From the NCBI RefSeq assembly GCF_000258175.1, contig NZ_JH636049.1:3015482-3079481 (forward strand): 64,000 nt of DNA. The letters run 5' to 3'. The notes under the pieces were generated by a model that saw only the letters and a program-made list of their open reading frames with translations, had not been told where the DNA came from and did no database searches. Position 1 is the stretch's first letter. The number at the start of each line of letters is the position of its first letter. The position numbers were made by a program, and so were the translations under genes. Shown piece by piece: positions 32,030-41,141 of the stretch. The DNA is from Saccharomonospora xinjiangensis XJ-54 (GTDB lineage: Bacteria; Actinomycetota; Actinomycetes; Mycobacteriales; Pseudonocardiaceae).

Positions 32030-32575
32030 GTGTTCGTGGACCACACGTTGGAGACCGCTCCGCCCGCGTCCCGCAGGGCGATGACCGGCGTCTCCGAGAA
32101 GATGGGCTACCTGCCGGCGCCGGTGCGGCGTCTCGCCGAGTCTCCGCACCTGCTCGACGGGTTCCTCAAGCTCAGCGCCCTGTTCGAGGCCACAACCCTC
32201 GATCCGGTGGAGAGGGAGGTGGTGATCTTTGCCGTCGCGACCCGCAACAGCTGTGAGGTCTGCGTCGCCATACACACCGCGAAGCTCGCCGCGCTGGGGG
32301 CCGCGCCGTCGCTCGTTGCCGCATTGCGGGAGCAGCGGCCTCTCGACGACGAGCGACTGGAGGCCCTTCGGGTCTTCACTCTTGAGGTCATCGCCACGGC
32401 TGGCGCGGTGGACGACGCCGCGCTGCGGGCATTCCTCGAGCACGGCTTCACGACACGCAACGCCCTTGAGGTCGTGCTCGGCATCGGCGCTTACACGACG
32501 TCCACGCTCGCCAATCGGCTGACCCGGGCCCCGCTGGACGAGCAGCTCGCCGACTTCGCGTGGCGCGAGAGCTAG
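32030..32575 (+). CDS. carboxymuconolactone decarboxylase/AhpD-like protein
   Basis: A 181-residue CMD-fold protein. I choose GTG 32030, with GGAGGA 7 nt upstream, over the GTG at 32015. The family core 'LDPVEREVVIFAVATRNSCEVCVAIHTAKLAALG' contains the CxxC redox pair and the downstream His of AhpD-type peroxidase-linked proteins. The C-terminal half repeats the fold ('EVVLGIGAYTTSTLANRL'). Likely an oxidative-stress or thiol-peroxidase partner. Divergent from the MarR gene. Confidence 0.85.
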   Translation: MFVDHTLETAPPASRRAMTGVSEKMGYLPAPVRRLAESPHLLDGFLKLSALFEATTLDPVEREVVIFAVATRNSCEVCVAIHTAKLAALGAAPSLVAALREQRPLDDERLEALRVFTLEVIATAGAVDDAALRAFLEHGFTTRNALEVVLGIGAYTTSTLANRLTRAPLDEQLADFAWRES

Positions 32576-32577
32576 AC

Positions 32578-32597
32578 AGGCAAGCATTCACTTGCCT
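32578..32597. promoter_or_regulatory. perfect inverted repeat upstream of the ArsR gene
   Basis: AGGCAAG-N6-CTTGCCT (arms 32578-32584 and 32591-32597) lies just after the CMD stop and 12 bp before the chosen ArsR start. It is a likely autoregulatory operator, and argues against the earlier TTG start at 32592, which would lie inside it. Confidence 0.65.
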
Positions 32598-32609
32598 ATT
32601 GTGGCCGGT

Positions 32610-32903
32610 GTGAGTGACGTGTTCAAGGCACTTGCCGACGCCACCCGGCGCGCCATCCTCGACGAGTTGCAGGAGCGGAACGGTCAGACGCTGTTCGAGC
32701 TGTGCAGCCGGCTCACGACCAAACACGGTCTCGGCTCGTCGAGGCAGGCGATCTCGCAGCACCTCGGTGTGCTGGAGGACGCAGGTCTGATCACCACGCG
32801 CAAGCAGGGCCGGTGCAAGTTCCACTGGCTCGACACGTCACCACTGCGAGCCATCGCCGACCGCTGGCCGGTGAGAGACCTCAACGGAAGGACCGAGACA
32901 TGA
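32610..32903 (+). CDS. ArsR-family transcriptional regulator
   Basis: A 97-residue winged-helix protein from GTG 32610 ('SDVFKALADATRRAILDELQERNGQTLFELCSRL', then recognition helix 'SSRQAISQHLGVLEDAGLITTRKQGRCKFHWLD'). No metal-binding CxC set is seen, so it belongs to the non-metal group that often pairs with a VOC or SRPBCC protein. Its TGA overlaps the ATG of the VOC gene (ATGA). Confidence 0.88.
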   Translation: MSDVFKALADATRRAILDELQERNGQTLFELCSRLTTKHGLGSSRQAISQHLGVLEDAGLITTRKQGRCKFHWLDTSPLRAIADRWPVRDLNGRTET

Positions 32904-33286
32904 GGATCAACGTCACCAGTGTTCTTGTGGACGACCAGGAGAAGGCCCACCGCTTCTACACGGAGGTGCTCGGGTTCACCACGAAGCACGATATCCCGCT
33001 CGGCGACGCGCGCTGGCTGACCGTCGTGTCGCCGGAGGACCCCGACGGCACGGAACTGCTCCTGGAGCCGGACGGCCACCCTGCCGCGCGGCCCTACAAG
33101 GAGGCGCTTGTGGCCGACGGGATCCCGTTCACCTCGTTCGCGGTGTCCGACGTGCACGCGGAAGCCGAACGCCTCACGGCGCTGGGTGTGCGGTTCACCC
33201 AGCAGCCGCTGCGGATGGGCACGGTGACGACCGCGGTCTTCGACGACACCTGCGGCAACCTGATCCAGATCGCGGAGCACGACTGA
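32900..33286 (+). CDS. VOC (glyoxalase-like) family protein
   Basis: A 128-residue protein: 'INVTSVLVDDQEKAHRFYTEVLGF' and 'GTVTTAVFDDTCGNLIQIAEHD' are the two beta-alpha-beta halves, with Glu in the final 'IQIAEHD' as expected for the metal site. Translationally coupled to the ArsR gene, a frequent actinobacterial pair. Substrate unknown. Confidence 0.88.
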   Translation: MRINVTSVLVDDQEKAHRFYTEVLGFTTKHDIPLGDARWLTVVSPEDPDGTELLLEPDGHPAARPYKEALVADGIPFTSFAVSDVHAEAERLTALGVRFTQQPLRMGTVTTAVFDDTCGNLIQIAEHD

Positions 33287-33319
33287 CGCCGAGGCGCCGC
33301 CTCGATGCCCTCAAAGGTC

Positions 33320-34675
33320 TCAGAGGTCTCCCAGCGCGGTGACGGGGGATTCGACGCAGTCGGCGACGAACCGCAGGAAGCCGCCTGCCGTGCCGCCGTC
33401 GCAGACCCGGTGGTCGAACGCGAGGGTGAGCTGACACATCGTGCGCGGGACCACCTGGCCGTTGTGCACCCACGGCCGCTCGATGATCCGGCCCATGCCG
33501 AGGATCGCCACCTCGGGATGGTTGATGATGGCGGCCGAACCGTCCACACCGAACACCCCGTAGTTGTTCACGGTGAACGTTCCGCCGGTCAGCTCGGCAG
33601 GCCCCAGCGTTCCGTCCATCGCCGAGGCGGTGCGCCTGCCGATGGCCTCCGCGAGTTCGCGGGTGGTCAGCCGGTGGGCATCATGCACGACGGGAACGAC
33701 GAGACCGCGTTCGGTCTGCGCCGCGAATCCGAGGTGCACGGCGTCGAGTACGACGATCTCGTCCTGCTCGACGCGGGAGTTCAGCTCGGGGTAGCGGCGC
33801 AGACCGGCGACGGTGAACCGCGCGAGCAGCGAGAGCAGGCTCAACGGCCGTTCGGGGTTGCGCTCGTTGAGCGCCGCGCGGGTGGCGACCAGCTCGGTGG
33901 CATCGACATCGACCCAGACCGTGGCCTCCGGGATCTCGCGGCGGGAGGTGCGCAGCTTCTCGGCGACCGCTCTGCGCAGCCCGCGAAGGGGAATCCGGCG
34001 CTCACCGTCTCGCGGCTCGGCGGCGAGGCCGCCTTGCCGGTCAACCCGCCGGTCGTCCTTCCGTTCGTCGCGCGATTCGGACGCCCCGGTCCGCGCGGCA
34101 AGCACCGCTTCGATGTCGGTGCGGCGGATGATGCCGCCCGGGCCGCTGCCGGCCACCGTGGTGAGGTCGATCCCGTTGTCTCGCGCGATCTTGCGAACCA
34201 GCGGGGAGATCACGGCAGGGCGGCGGTTGTGGGACCGAGTGGGACGCTCGGCGCTGTGGCCGCCGCCCTGCGGCGCGGTGTGCTGCGCCACGGCCTGCTC
34301 GGAAACGGCCTGCTCCGGCACTGCCTGCTCGGAGCCGACCCTCCGCCGACGCCGCCGTGAGGCGGTCGGGGTGCCGTAGCCGATGAGGACGTTGCCGCTG
34401 CCTTCGCTGCCGGTCACCACTCCGGGTTCGCGGAACCCGCCCGCCTGCTCGACGGTGATCAACGGGGTGCCGACGGGCAGCGTCTGGCCGGGTTCGCCAT
34501 GCCGTGCGGTGACCGTTCCGGCGAACGGCGCGGGCACCTCGACCGCGGCCTTGGCCGTCTCCACCTCCACGACGGGCTGGTCAACGGTGATCTCGTCGCC
34601 CACCTCGACCAGCCAGCGCACGATCTCCGCCTCGGTCAGGCCCTCGCCGAGGTCGGGAAGAAGGAAGTCAGCCAT
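33320..34675 (-). CDS. bkdC: branched-chain 2-oxoacid dehydrogenase E2 (dihydrolipoyl acyltransferase)
   Basis: A 451-residue E2: one lipoyl domain (residues 1-75, lipoyl Lys in 'VEVETAKAAVEV'), a hinge rich in Glu, Gln and Arg, a peripheral E1/E3-binding domain ('ISPLVRKIARDNGIDLTTVAGSGPGGIIRRTDIEAVL', about 148-185), and the catalytic domain ending in 'LAFDHRVCDGGTAGGFLRF', with His and Asp of the acyltransferase. It transfers the branched acyl group to CoA. Start ATG 34675 overlaps the E1beta stop by 8 nt. No E3 gene is in the cluster. Confidence 0.93.
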   Translation of the reverse strand: MADFLLPDLGEGLTEAEIVRWLVEVGDEITVDQPVVEVETAKAAVEVPAPFAGTVTARHGEPGQTLPVGTPLITVEQAGGFREPGVVTGSEGSGNVLIGYGTPTASRRRRRRVGSEQAVPEQAVSEQAVAQHTAPQGGGHSAERPTRSHNRRPAVISPLVRKIARDNGIDLTTVAGSGPGGIIRRTDIEAVLAARTGASESRDERKDDRRVDRQGGLAAEPRDGERRIPLRGLRRAVAEKLRTSRREIPEATVWVDVDATELVATRAALNERNPERPLSLLSLLARFTVAGLRRYPELNSRVEQDEIVVLDAVHLGFAAQTERGLVVPVVHDAHRLTTRELAEAIGRRTASAMDGTLGPAELTGGTFTVNNYGVFGVDGSAAIINHPEVAILGMGRIIERPWVHNGQVVPRTMCQLTLAFDHRVCDGGTAGGFLRFVADCVESPVTALGDL

Positions 34676-35678
34676 CGAGCGCCCCTCCCGCGACGACGAC
34701 CTCGTCGTCCCATTGCAGGCGATCGATCGCGTCGAGAATCCTGTCCACGCTGGGCAGATGATGCGTTTCGAGCTTCGGAGGAGGATACGGAACGTCGAAA
34801 CCGGTCACCCGCAACACCGGCGCGTGCAGGTGGTGGAAGCATCGCTCGGTCACCCGCGCCGCGATCTCGGCGCCGTAGCCGCAGAACCCGGACGCCTCGT
34901 GCACCACGACGGCCCTTCCGGTCTTCCGCACCGATTCGACGATCGTCTCGTCGTCCACAGGGGACAATGTGCGCAGGTCGATCACCTCGACGCTCCTACC
35001 CTCCTCCGCTGCGGCTTCGGCGGCCTCCAGCGCCGTGGCCATCATCGGCCCGTACGCGATCAGCGTGACGTCGTCGCCGTTCCTGCGGACGGCGGCGCGG
35101 TCGAACGCCGTTCCCGAGCGCTCGAACGACACCGGTTGCTTGGCCCAGTACCGGCACTTCGGTTCGAGGAACACCACGGGGTCCGGCGACTCGATCGCGT
35201 CCCGCAGCAGGTCGTAGGCGTCCTGCGGCGTGCTGGGCGTGACGACCGTCAACCCCGGCGTGTGCGTGTAGTAGACCTCGCTGGAGTCGCAGTGGTGCTC
35301 GACCCCGCCGATACCGCCCGCGTAGGGGATGCGGATGACCATCGGCAACTCGACCCGGCCACGCGTGCGGTTGCGCAGCTTGGCCACATGCGAGGTGATC
35401 TGCTCGAACGCGGGATAGGCGAACGCGTCGAACTGCATCTCGACCACCGGCCGGAACCCGCCCATCGCCAGCCCAACCGCATGGCCGACGATGCCGGACT
35501 CGGCCAGCGGCGTGTCGAAACACCGGTCCTCGCCGAAATCCCTTGTCAGGCCGTCGGTCACGCGGAAAACCCCGCCGAGCGGACCGACATCCTCACCGAA
35601 GACGAGCACGGTCTCGTCGTCGGTGAGCGCGTCGCGCAGAGCCGCGTTGAGCGCCTGCGCCATCGTGATCGGCTCCAC
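34668..35678 (-). CDS. bkdB: branched-chain 2-oxoacid dehydrogenase E1 beta subunit
   Basis: A 336-residue E1beta. I start at GTG 35678 because AGGAGG lies 6 nt upstream, inside the end of E1alpha; the ATG at 35663 is an alternative. Family blocks are 'TMAQALNAALRDALTDDETVLVFGEDVG', 'RCFDTPLAESGIVGHAVGLAMGG', 'EVQFDAFAYPAFEQI'-like text and 'HHCDSSEVYYTHTPGLTVVTPSTPQDAYDLL'. With E1alpha it decarboxylates branched 2-oxoacids from Val, Leu and Ile using ThDP, supplying branched acyl-CoA starters. Confidence 0.94.
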   Translation of the reverse strand: MEPITMAQALNAALRDALTDDETVLVFGEDVGPLGGVFRVTDGLTRDFGEDRCFDTPLAESGIVGHAVGLAMGGFRPVVEMQFDAFAYPAFEQITSHVAKLRNRTRGRVELPMVIRIPYAGGIGGVEHHCDSSEVYYTHTPGLTVVTPSTPQDAYDLLRDAIESPDPVVFLEPKCRYWAKQPVSFERSGTAFDRAAVRRNGDDVTLIAYGPMMATALEAAEAAAEEGRSVEVIDLRTLSPVDDETIVESVRKTGRAVVVHEASGFCGYGAEIAARVTERCFHHLHAPVLRVTGFDVPYPPPKLETHHLPSVDRILDAIDRLQWDDEVVVAGGALDG

Positions 35679-35679
35679 C

Positions 35680-36780
35680 TCAGTCCTCCTGCGCGGCGAG
35701 TTCGGCCCGCAACGTCTCCCGCTGGCGAGCGAGTTCGCGGGTCGGTCGGGCATACACGTGGTCGAACAGCTCCAACGGGTCCACGTCGGGTTCCTCGTTC
35801 ATGCGCTGCCGGAAGTCGGCCGCGAACTCCTCGGCTGCCGCCCTGTCGGCTTCCACGTCCGCATCGGACAGAAGCTCGCGCTCGCGGAGGTGTTGTTCGA
35901 GACGGGACACCGGGTCGGCCTCACGCCACCGCTCCACCTCGGCCGCATCGCGGTAGCGGGTCGCGTCGTCGGCGTTGGTGTGCGCGTCCATCCGATAGGT
36001 GTGCGCCTCGACAAGGAACGGCCCGTTGCCTTGCCTCGCGTGCGCGACGGCCTTGTCGAGCACCGACAACACGGCGACGAGGTCGTTGCCGTCCACCTGC
36101 TCGGACGCGATGCCGTAGCCGATGCCCTTGTACGCGAGCGCGGGCGCGGCCGTCTGCTTCTCCAACGGCACCGAGATCGCGAACCGGTTGTTCTGCACGA
36201 AGAAGACCACCGGTGCGCGCACCACGGCGGCGAAGTTGAGTGCCTCGTGGAAATCGCCCTCGCTGGTGCCGCCGTCACCGATGAGCGCGAGCACGACCCT
36301 GTCCTCCTTGCGACGCCGGAGCGCGTCCGCGAGGCCCACCGCGTGCAGGGTCTGCGTCGCCAGCGGCGTGCACTGCGGCGCGGTGTTGGTGGCGTAGGGG
36401 TCGAAGCCGCTGTGCCAGGTGCCCCGCAACAACGCCATGAGCTCGACCGGGTCGAGGCCGCGTGCGACGAGCGCCATCGAATCCCGGTAGGTCGGGAACA
36501 GCCAGTCGTCGTCGCGCAGCGCGAGCACCGCGCCGATCTGGCACGCTTCCTGCCCCGCCGCCGACGGGTACACGGCCAGCCGCCCCTGCTTGGTCAGCGC
36601 GGTGGCCTGCGTGTCGAACCGCCGTCCCAGCACCATCCGCCGGTACGCCTCACGCAACCTGTCCTCGGCAGGCTCCGCGTAGCCGGCAGGGGGCGGGCCT
36701 GCGCTCCCGTCCTCGGCCACGAACCGGACCGGCTTCGCGGACGGCAGCAGACCGGAAGGCGCGCGTCGTCGAGCCGCCAT
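35680..36780 (-). CDS. bkdA: branched-chain 2-oxoacid dehydrogenase E1 alpha subunit
   Basis: A 366-residue E1alpha; ATG 36780 has GAGAGG upstream and starts 'MAARRRAPSG'. The ThDP/Mg motif is 'LALIGDGGTSEGDFHEALNFAAVVRAPVVFFVQNN' and the phosphorylation-loop-like 'HTYRMDAHTNADDATRYR' is present. Pairs with E1beta as an alpha2beta2 enzyme. First gene of a three-gene operon divergent from an Lrp/AsnC gene, the arrangement of actinobacterial bkd loci. A pyruvate-specific complex cannot be formally excluded from sequence alone. Confidence 0.94.
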   Translation of the reverse strand: MAARRRAPSGLLPSAKPVRFVAEDGSAGPPPAGYAEPAEDRLREAYRRMVLGRRFDTQATALTKQGRLAVYPSAAGQEACQIGAVLALRDDDWLFPTYRDSMALVARGLDPVELMALLRGTWHSGFDPYATNTAPQCTPLATQTLHAVGLADALRRRKEDRVVLALIGDGGTSEGDFHEALNFAAVVRAPVVFFVQNNRFAISVPLEKQTAAPALAYKGIGYGIASEQVDGNDLVAVLSVLDKAVAHARQGNGPFLVEAHTYRMDAHTNADDATRYRDAAEVERWREADPVSRLEQHLRERELLSDADVEADRAAAEEFAADFRQRMNEEPDVDPLELFDHVYARPTRELARQRETLRAELAAQED

Positions 36781-36900
36781 CACCAACCACCTCTCCACGG
36801 TCGTCGAACGGCGAGAATGCTGGCCCGTGGCACACTGTGTGTTCAACAGTCATGGGAAATCAGCGACAGACAGTCTCGTGAATCGATCCAAGGCGGCAGA

Positions 36901-37428
36901 ATGTCCAAGTCTTCTTCGCGTCCTGCGAGTCCGGCTGGACGAATGGCGGCCCCGCTCGACGCCACCGACAAGGCCATGTTGGCCGCACTCACCGACGACG
37001 CCCGGATCTCCATCCGCGCGCTGGCCGACCGCCTCAACATCTCCCGAGCCAACGCCTACTCGCGGCTCGACCGCCTCACGCGCGACGGCGTGATCACGGG
37101 GTTCGGCGCGCGCGTCGATCCGAAACTCGCCGGGCTCGGCACGAGCGCGTACGTGCTGCTCACCGTCGAGCAGATGGCCTGGCGCTCATTGAAGGCCGCA
37201 CTGCACGAGATGCCCTACATCGAGCACATCGCGCTCGTCGGCGGGGACTTCGACGTGCTGCTTCTGGTCCGCACACCGGACAACGCCACCCTCCGCGACG
37301 TCGTGCTCGAACACATTCACGCCATGGACGGCGTGCGGGGCAGCCGGACCTGGCTGATCTTCGAGGAAGGCGACGGCCCCGGCGCGCCGTGGCCACGGCC
37401 CGGCGAAGGCCGGAAGGGGAACGGGTAG
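36901..37428 (+). CDS. Lrp/AsnC-family regulator, probable controller of the bkd operon
   Basis: A 175-residue protein, ATG 36901. N-terminal HTH 'LDATDKAMLAALTDDARISIRALADRLNISRANAYSRLDRLTRDGVITGF' (residues 20-70), then the RAM ligand domain 'AYVLLTVEQMAWRSLKAALHEMPYIEHIALVGGDFDVLLLVRTPDNATLRDVVLEHIHAMDGV'. BkdR-type regulators of this family sense branched amino acids. The 120-bp divergent gap with E1alpha is its probable target. A Ser/Pro-rich N-terminal extension of about 18 residues precedes the HTH. Confidence 0.92.
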   Translation: MSKSSSRPASPAGRMAAPLDATDKAMLAALTDDARISIRALADRLNISRANAYSRLDRLTRDGVITGFGARVDPKLAGLGTSAYVLLTVEQMAWRSLKAALHEMPYIEHIALVGGDFDVLLLVRTPDNATLRDVVLEHIHAMDGVRGSRTWLIFEEGDGPGAPWPRPGEGRKGNG

Positions 37429-37461
37429 CGGAGCCGGTGCCGTCGGGAAGTCGCCCCGATC

Positions 37462-38256
37462 TCAGCCGTCCGCAGCGACCGGCTTCGTACCCGACGAGCT
37501 GAGTGTCCGGCTGACGGCAGCCGCGGCTTCTCGCACCGCGTGTGTGCCTTCCTCCAGCGTTGCGCCGACGAACTCGTGTGCGAGCCCGACGATGGCGATC
37601 GCGCCGTGGCACTGACCGTCGGGTGTCAGGACCGGTGCGGCTGTCGCGGTCAGCAGTGACTCCACTTTTCCGGCCAGTGTGGCCGTTCCCATCCGTGCCG
37701 CCTGTTCGAGCTGCCGCGCGAACTCCTCGCAGGCTTCGCGGCCACCATCTCTCCTGGCCTGATCGAGGTAAGACTGTTGGCGGGCGGGTGGCAGAGCGGC
37801 GACCTGGACGACACCACCTGCGGCGCGGTGCGCGGGGACGAGTTCACCGTTGAAGTCATGCACGACCGCGTATCGGCGAGCACGCGCCACGGCGAGCACG
37901 CGGCTACCTTCCGCCTCCAAGGTCTGCACATTGGTCATGAGCCCGGTCCGGTCCGCCAGATCCTGGATGGCCGGGCGCGCCAGCTCGGCGAACGACTCGT
38001 GCCGCAGCCTCGTGGCGTGTGCGAGCTTCACGAGGGCGGGCCCGAAGAAATAGCGGCCTTTGCCATCGCGGTGTACCCATCCGCCCGCGGCGAGTTCGTT
38101 GAGTGTCCTTGACGCGGTCGATGCCAGGAAACCGGTGCGCTCAGCGATGTCCACCAGGCGGAGCGGCTCGTCGGCGTCCGCGAGCGCGGCGCAGATCTGG
38201 AGCGCACGACTGACCGGGCTCCGCTCGCGCTGCTTGTCCCCGTTGTGAGTGTTCAT
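37462..38256 (-). CDS. IclR-family transcriptional regulator
   Basis: A 264-residue regulator; ATG 38256 with GGGAG upstream. HTH 'VSRALQICAALADADEPLRLVDIAERTGFLASTASRTLNELAAGGWVHRDGKGRYFFG' (about 14-70), then the GAF-like effector domain ('DLADRTGLMTNVQTLEAEGSRVLAVAR', 'AAGGVVQVAALPP', 'ATAAPVLTPDGQCHGAIAIVG'). IclR proteins of this kind control sugar-acid and aromatic catabolism. It is divergent from the MFS/GH88 pair, with a perfect palindrome (38362-38380) between. Confidence 0.92.
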   Translation of the reverse strand: MNTHNGDKQRERSPVSRALQICAALADADEPLRLVDIAERTGFLASTASRTLNELAAGGWVHRDGKGRYFFGPALVKLAHATRLRHESFAELARPAIQDLADRTGLMTNVQTLEAEGSRVLAVARARRYAVVHDFNGELVPAHRAAGGVVQVAALPPARQQSYLDQARRDGGREACEEFARQLEQAARMGTATLAGKVESLLTATAAPVLTPDGQCHGAIAIVGLAHEFVGATLEEGTHAVREAAAAVSRTLSSSGTKPVAADG

Positions 38257-38361
38257 GCTCTCCCGCAGCCCCTCGGTGGGCGACACCGCCTCATCGGAAC
38301 GCGAGTGTATCGCCGGTCAACCTCTTGTCGTCATCGCCTCACTCGCTTAGTATGCAACACG

Positions 38362-38380
38362 GATTGCGCCCAGCGCAATC
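38362..38380. promoter_or_regulatory. perfect 19-bp palindrome, probable IclR operator
   Basis: GATTGCGC-CCA-GCGCAATC has perfect 8-bp arms and lies in the 267-bp gap between the divergent IclR gene and the MFS gene, downstream of a TAGTATGCAA stretch that could be promoter. Its position suits repression of both directions. Confidence 0.75.
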
Positions 38381-38523
38381 AAAGTTGAGGGGATAGCCCC
38401 GTGCGTCTCGCCTACAAGGCCGACTCGGCGCGGAGGTGCGGTAGCTCAACATCGGTGTCGCCACACACGGACGAGAAAGCGGCCCGTGCGGTGGACGGCG
38501 GAAGCTGAATCAGGAGATCTGTC

Positions 38524-39843
38524 ATGGAACAGGGCAACGAAGCCCGCCATGCGGCAATGCGGCGTAATGTGATCGCATCGCTCGTCGGTAACGCGCTGGA
38601 GTGGTACGACTTCTTCATTTACGGACTCGCTGCCGCCCTGGTTTTCAACAAGCTGTTCTTCCCGGGAGCCGATCCGCTGGTCGGAACCCTCCTGGCGTTC
38701 GCCTCGTTCGGCGTGGGATTTATCGCTCGGCCGCTCGGCGGGCTGGTGTTCGGCCATTTCGGCGATCGGTTGGGGCGCCGCAACGTCTTGGCTCTGACTC
38801 TCATTCTCATGGGGGCAGCGACCTTCCTTATCGGAATACTGCCCACCTACGACACGATCGGTGCGTGGGCGCCGGTGCTGCTGGTCGCCCTCCGGCTGCT
38901 GCAAGGCTTTGCCGGAGGTGGCGAATACGGCGGGGCTGTCCTCATCGCCGTCGAACAGGCGCCCCCGCATCGCCGAGGAATTTTCGGCGCATGGCCGATG
39001 GCGGGAGTGCCGCTGGGACTCCTTCTGGCGAACGCCGCGTTCCTCGCCGTCGCCAGTTTCGACCAGGTGACGTTCTTGAGTTGGGGCTGGCGAGTGCCCT
39101 TCCTGCTGAGCGCACTCCTTGTCATCGTGGGTCTGTTCGTCCGCCTGCGGCTCCACGAGACCAAAGACTTCATGGCCGCGAAAGCTTCGGGTAAACGGTC
39201 GAAGCTTCCTGCCCTCGAGGTTATCCGTGCCTATCCGAGGCAGACCTTCGCGGGTATCGGGCTCAGCCTCGGCTACAACACATTCGCCTATATCGTGATT
39301 TCTTTCGTGGTGTTTTACGTGACGACCGGCCTTGGTCTGTCCCGTTCCGTCGTGCTCATCGCCACGGTCATCGGGACAACCCTCAAGATCGGGACGACCA
39401 TAGCCTTCGGGGCACTCAGCGACCGGGTCGGTCGCCGCCCTGTGATCGCGGGCGGCGCGCTGTTCCTCGTCGTCTACTCCGTTCCGCTGTTCAAGCTCCT
39501 CGAAACCGGCAACACCACGGTCATCGTCCTTGCGATCGCGCTTGTCTGGGCGGGAGCAGGTGCCTACTGGGCGCCGATGGGGACGTATATCGCCGAAATC
39601 GTGGGAACCCACGTTCGCTACAGCGGGCTGTCGATTTCCTACCAGTTGGGAGCTGTGCTCGGCGGTGGGATCTCCCCTACGTTGGCGACCGCGTTGTATT
39701 CCCGCTGGGGTATCACTTCCGTTGGGATCTACATGGCGATCGCGGCCGGTATCGGTCTGCTGTGTGTATTTCTTGTCCGCGTGACTGGCGATCAGGCGAA
39801 GGATCGCTCGCCGATATCCAGTCCGGTTGCGGTGGAGAACTGA
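38524..39843 (+). CDS. MFS transporter, metabolite:H+ symporter (MHS) type
   Basis: A 439-residue twelve-helix transporter. '[30 protein letters not shown]' (TM1), '[42 protein letters not shown]' (GxxxDRxGRR loop 2-3), '[19 protein letters not shown]' and '[26 protein letters not shown]' are the MHS signatures of ShiA/ProP/KgtP-like proteins that import organic acids or compatible solutes. Paired with the GH88 gene, it may import an uronic-acid oligosaccharide or breakdown product. Controlled probably by IclR. Confidence 0.93.
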   Translation: MEQGNEARHAAMRRNVIASLVGNALEWYDFFIYGLAAALVFNKLFFPGADPLVGTLLAFASFGVGFIARPLGGLVFGHFGDRLGRRNVLALTLILMGAATFLIGILPTYDTIGAWAPVLLVALRLLQGFAGGGEYGGAVLIAVEQAPPHRRGIFGAWPMAGVPLGLLLANAAFLAVASFDQVTFLSWGWRVPFLLSALLVIVGLFVRLRLHETKDFMAAKASGKRSKLPALEVIRAYPRQTFAGIGLSLGYNTFAYIVISFVVFYVTTGLGLSRSVVLIATVIGTTLKIGTTIAFGALSDRVGRRPVIAGGALFLVVYSVPLFKLLETGNTTVIVLAIALVWAGAGAYWAPMGTYIAEIVGTHVRYSGLSISYQLGAVLGGGISPTLATALYSRWGITSVGIYMAIAAGIGLLCVFLVRVTGDQAKDRSPISSPVAVEN

Positions 39844-39907
39844 CGTCAGCCGATCACGCGATCCTTCTTCGACTGAAGCTCGGCTGTCGAATCAATGAGA
39901 GGGAATA

Positions 39908-41068
39908 ATGAAAAAGGAAGCTGCCGTGACGAGTGATTTCCTTCCCGACGGTGCTGAACGGGCCTTCGCTGCACTGCTTGGCCGAGTACGTACGACACGT
40001 GAGGCGGTCGGCGAGAAATGGCCGTACTTTGCCGAACCCGACACCGGGGAATGGACCACCACGGATGACGGTGACTGGTGCGACGGCCACTGGATCGAGA
40101 TGTTGAGAATCACTGGAGAGGTGACGGGGGACGAATCACTTGTTCGGGAGGCGCTCGCGCGAACGGAGCGTTCGCGGTGGAAGCTGGAGAAAGACGATCA
40201 ATTTCGCGGGCACCGGTTCTACTACTCAGCCGCACGGCTGTACGAATACACGGGCGACCAGAGTATGCGTACGCTCGCGCTTGCTGCCGCGTACGCGATG
40301 CGTAGCATGGCAATGCCGGTCAACGGGGCAATGCCGATCGGCACCCAAGTTCAGGTCAGGAACGTAACGATCGCCAGCCGCAGCATTGTCGCAGTGGACA
40401 ATCTGCACCCGAATTGCCGACTCGACTGGTGGGCCTGGCGAGAGACCGGTGACGAGATTTTCAGGGTGGGCCCCCGGCGCATGGCCGAAGTCTTGGAGAA
40501 GTACTACCTGCGTGAAGACGGATCGACCAAGGACTTCATCGAGTTCGACCCGGTAACGGGCGCTGTTCTGCGAGAGTTCACCCTGTTCGGGACCGTCGAG
40601 AACTCATGCTGGAGTCGTGGACAGGCATGGGTGATCGCAGGCGCTCTGCTGGGCTACGAGACCTTCCGTGATCGCTACTACCTCGACCTCGCCACGACCG
40701 CCTTCGACTACTGGTGGCGGCAGTGCGGTGCCGAGCCACCTCCCTACGATTTCGCGGACCCTGCCGAGGGCATCCCGGTTGACACCTCGGCTGCGGCGAT
40801 CGTCACCGCGGCACTGGCACGTCTGGCGACCAGTCCCGACGGACCTGGACAGGCGGCACCCCTGCTCGCTCGCCTCAAGCCGATGCTCGAGGCGCTGATC
40901 GCCCGCACGACACCGACGTCCGCTGACGACTCGCGCCCGCAGGGCATGCTGCTTGACGGCTGCTTCAACATGCCGCGCAAGGTTGGTGACCGTCACGAAA
41001 CGCTGTGGGGTGATCTGTACTTGCTCGACACGCTCTACACCTTGCGCCGAGGAAGTCCGTTCGCGTGA
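39908..41068 (+). CDS. glycoside hydrolase family 88-like unsaturated glucuronyl hydrolase
   Basis: A 386-residue (alpha/alpha)6-barrel protein. 'WTTTDDGDWCDGHWIEML' (expected first catalytic Asp region), 'LDWWAWRETGDEIFR', 'NSCWSRGQAWVIAGALLGYETFRDRYYL' (the conserved W.RGQAW block) and 'IPVDTSAAAIVTAALARL' match GH88/UGL enzymes, which cleave unsaturated uronic acids from polysaccharide lyase products. There is no signal peptide, so it acts on imported substrate. It follows the MFS gene by 64 bp. No lyase gene adjoins. Confidence 0.85.
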   Translation: MKKEAAVTSDFLPDGAERAFAALLGRVRTTREAVGEKWPYFAEPDTGEWTTTDDGDWCDGHWIEMLRITGEVTGDESLVREALARTERSRWKLEKDDQFRGHRFYYSAARLYEYTGDQSMRTLALAAAYAMRSMAMPVNGAMPIGTQVQVRNVTIASRSIVAVDNLHPNCRLDWWAWRETGDEIFRVGPRRMAEVLEKYYLREDGSTKDFIEFDPVTGAVLREFTLFGTVENSCWSRGQAWVIAGALLGYETFRDRYYLDLATTAFDYWWRQCGAEPPPYDFADPAEGIPVDTSAAAIVTAALARLATSPDGPGQAAPLLARLKPMLEALIARTTPTSADDSRPQGMLLDGCFNMPRKVGDRHETLWGDLYLLDTLYTLRRGSPFA

Positions 41069-41076
41069 AGCCGGCT

Positions 41077-41141
41077 CGAACCGGCGCTGCTACTCGGCTC
41101 GCTCGGACTCGGACGCACCGCGAAGCCGCAGCGCCGGTTCG
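41077..41141. terminator. long stem-loop downstream of the GH88 gene
   Basis: Perfect 14-bp arms (41077-41090 and 41128-41141) enclose a 37-nt loop with its own GC-rich short repeats. It starts 8 bp after the GH88 stop, so it may end that transcript or be an RNA structure; the loop is larger than usual for an intrinsic terminator. Confidence 0.5.
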
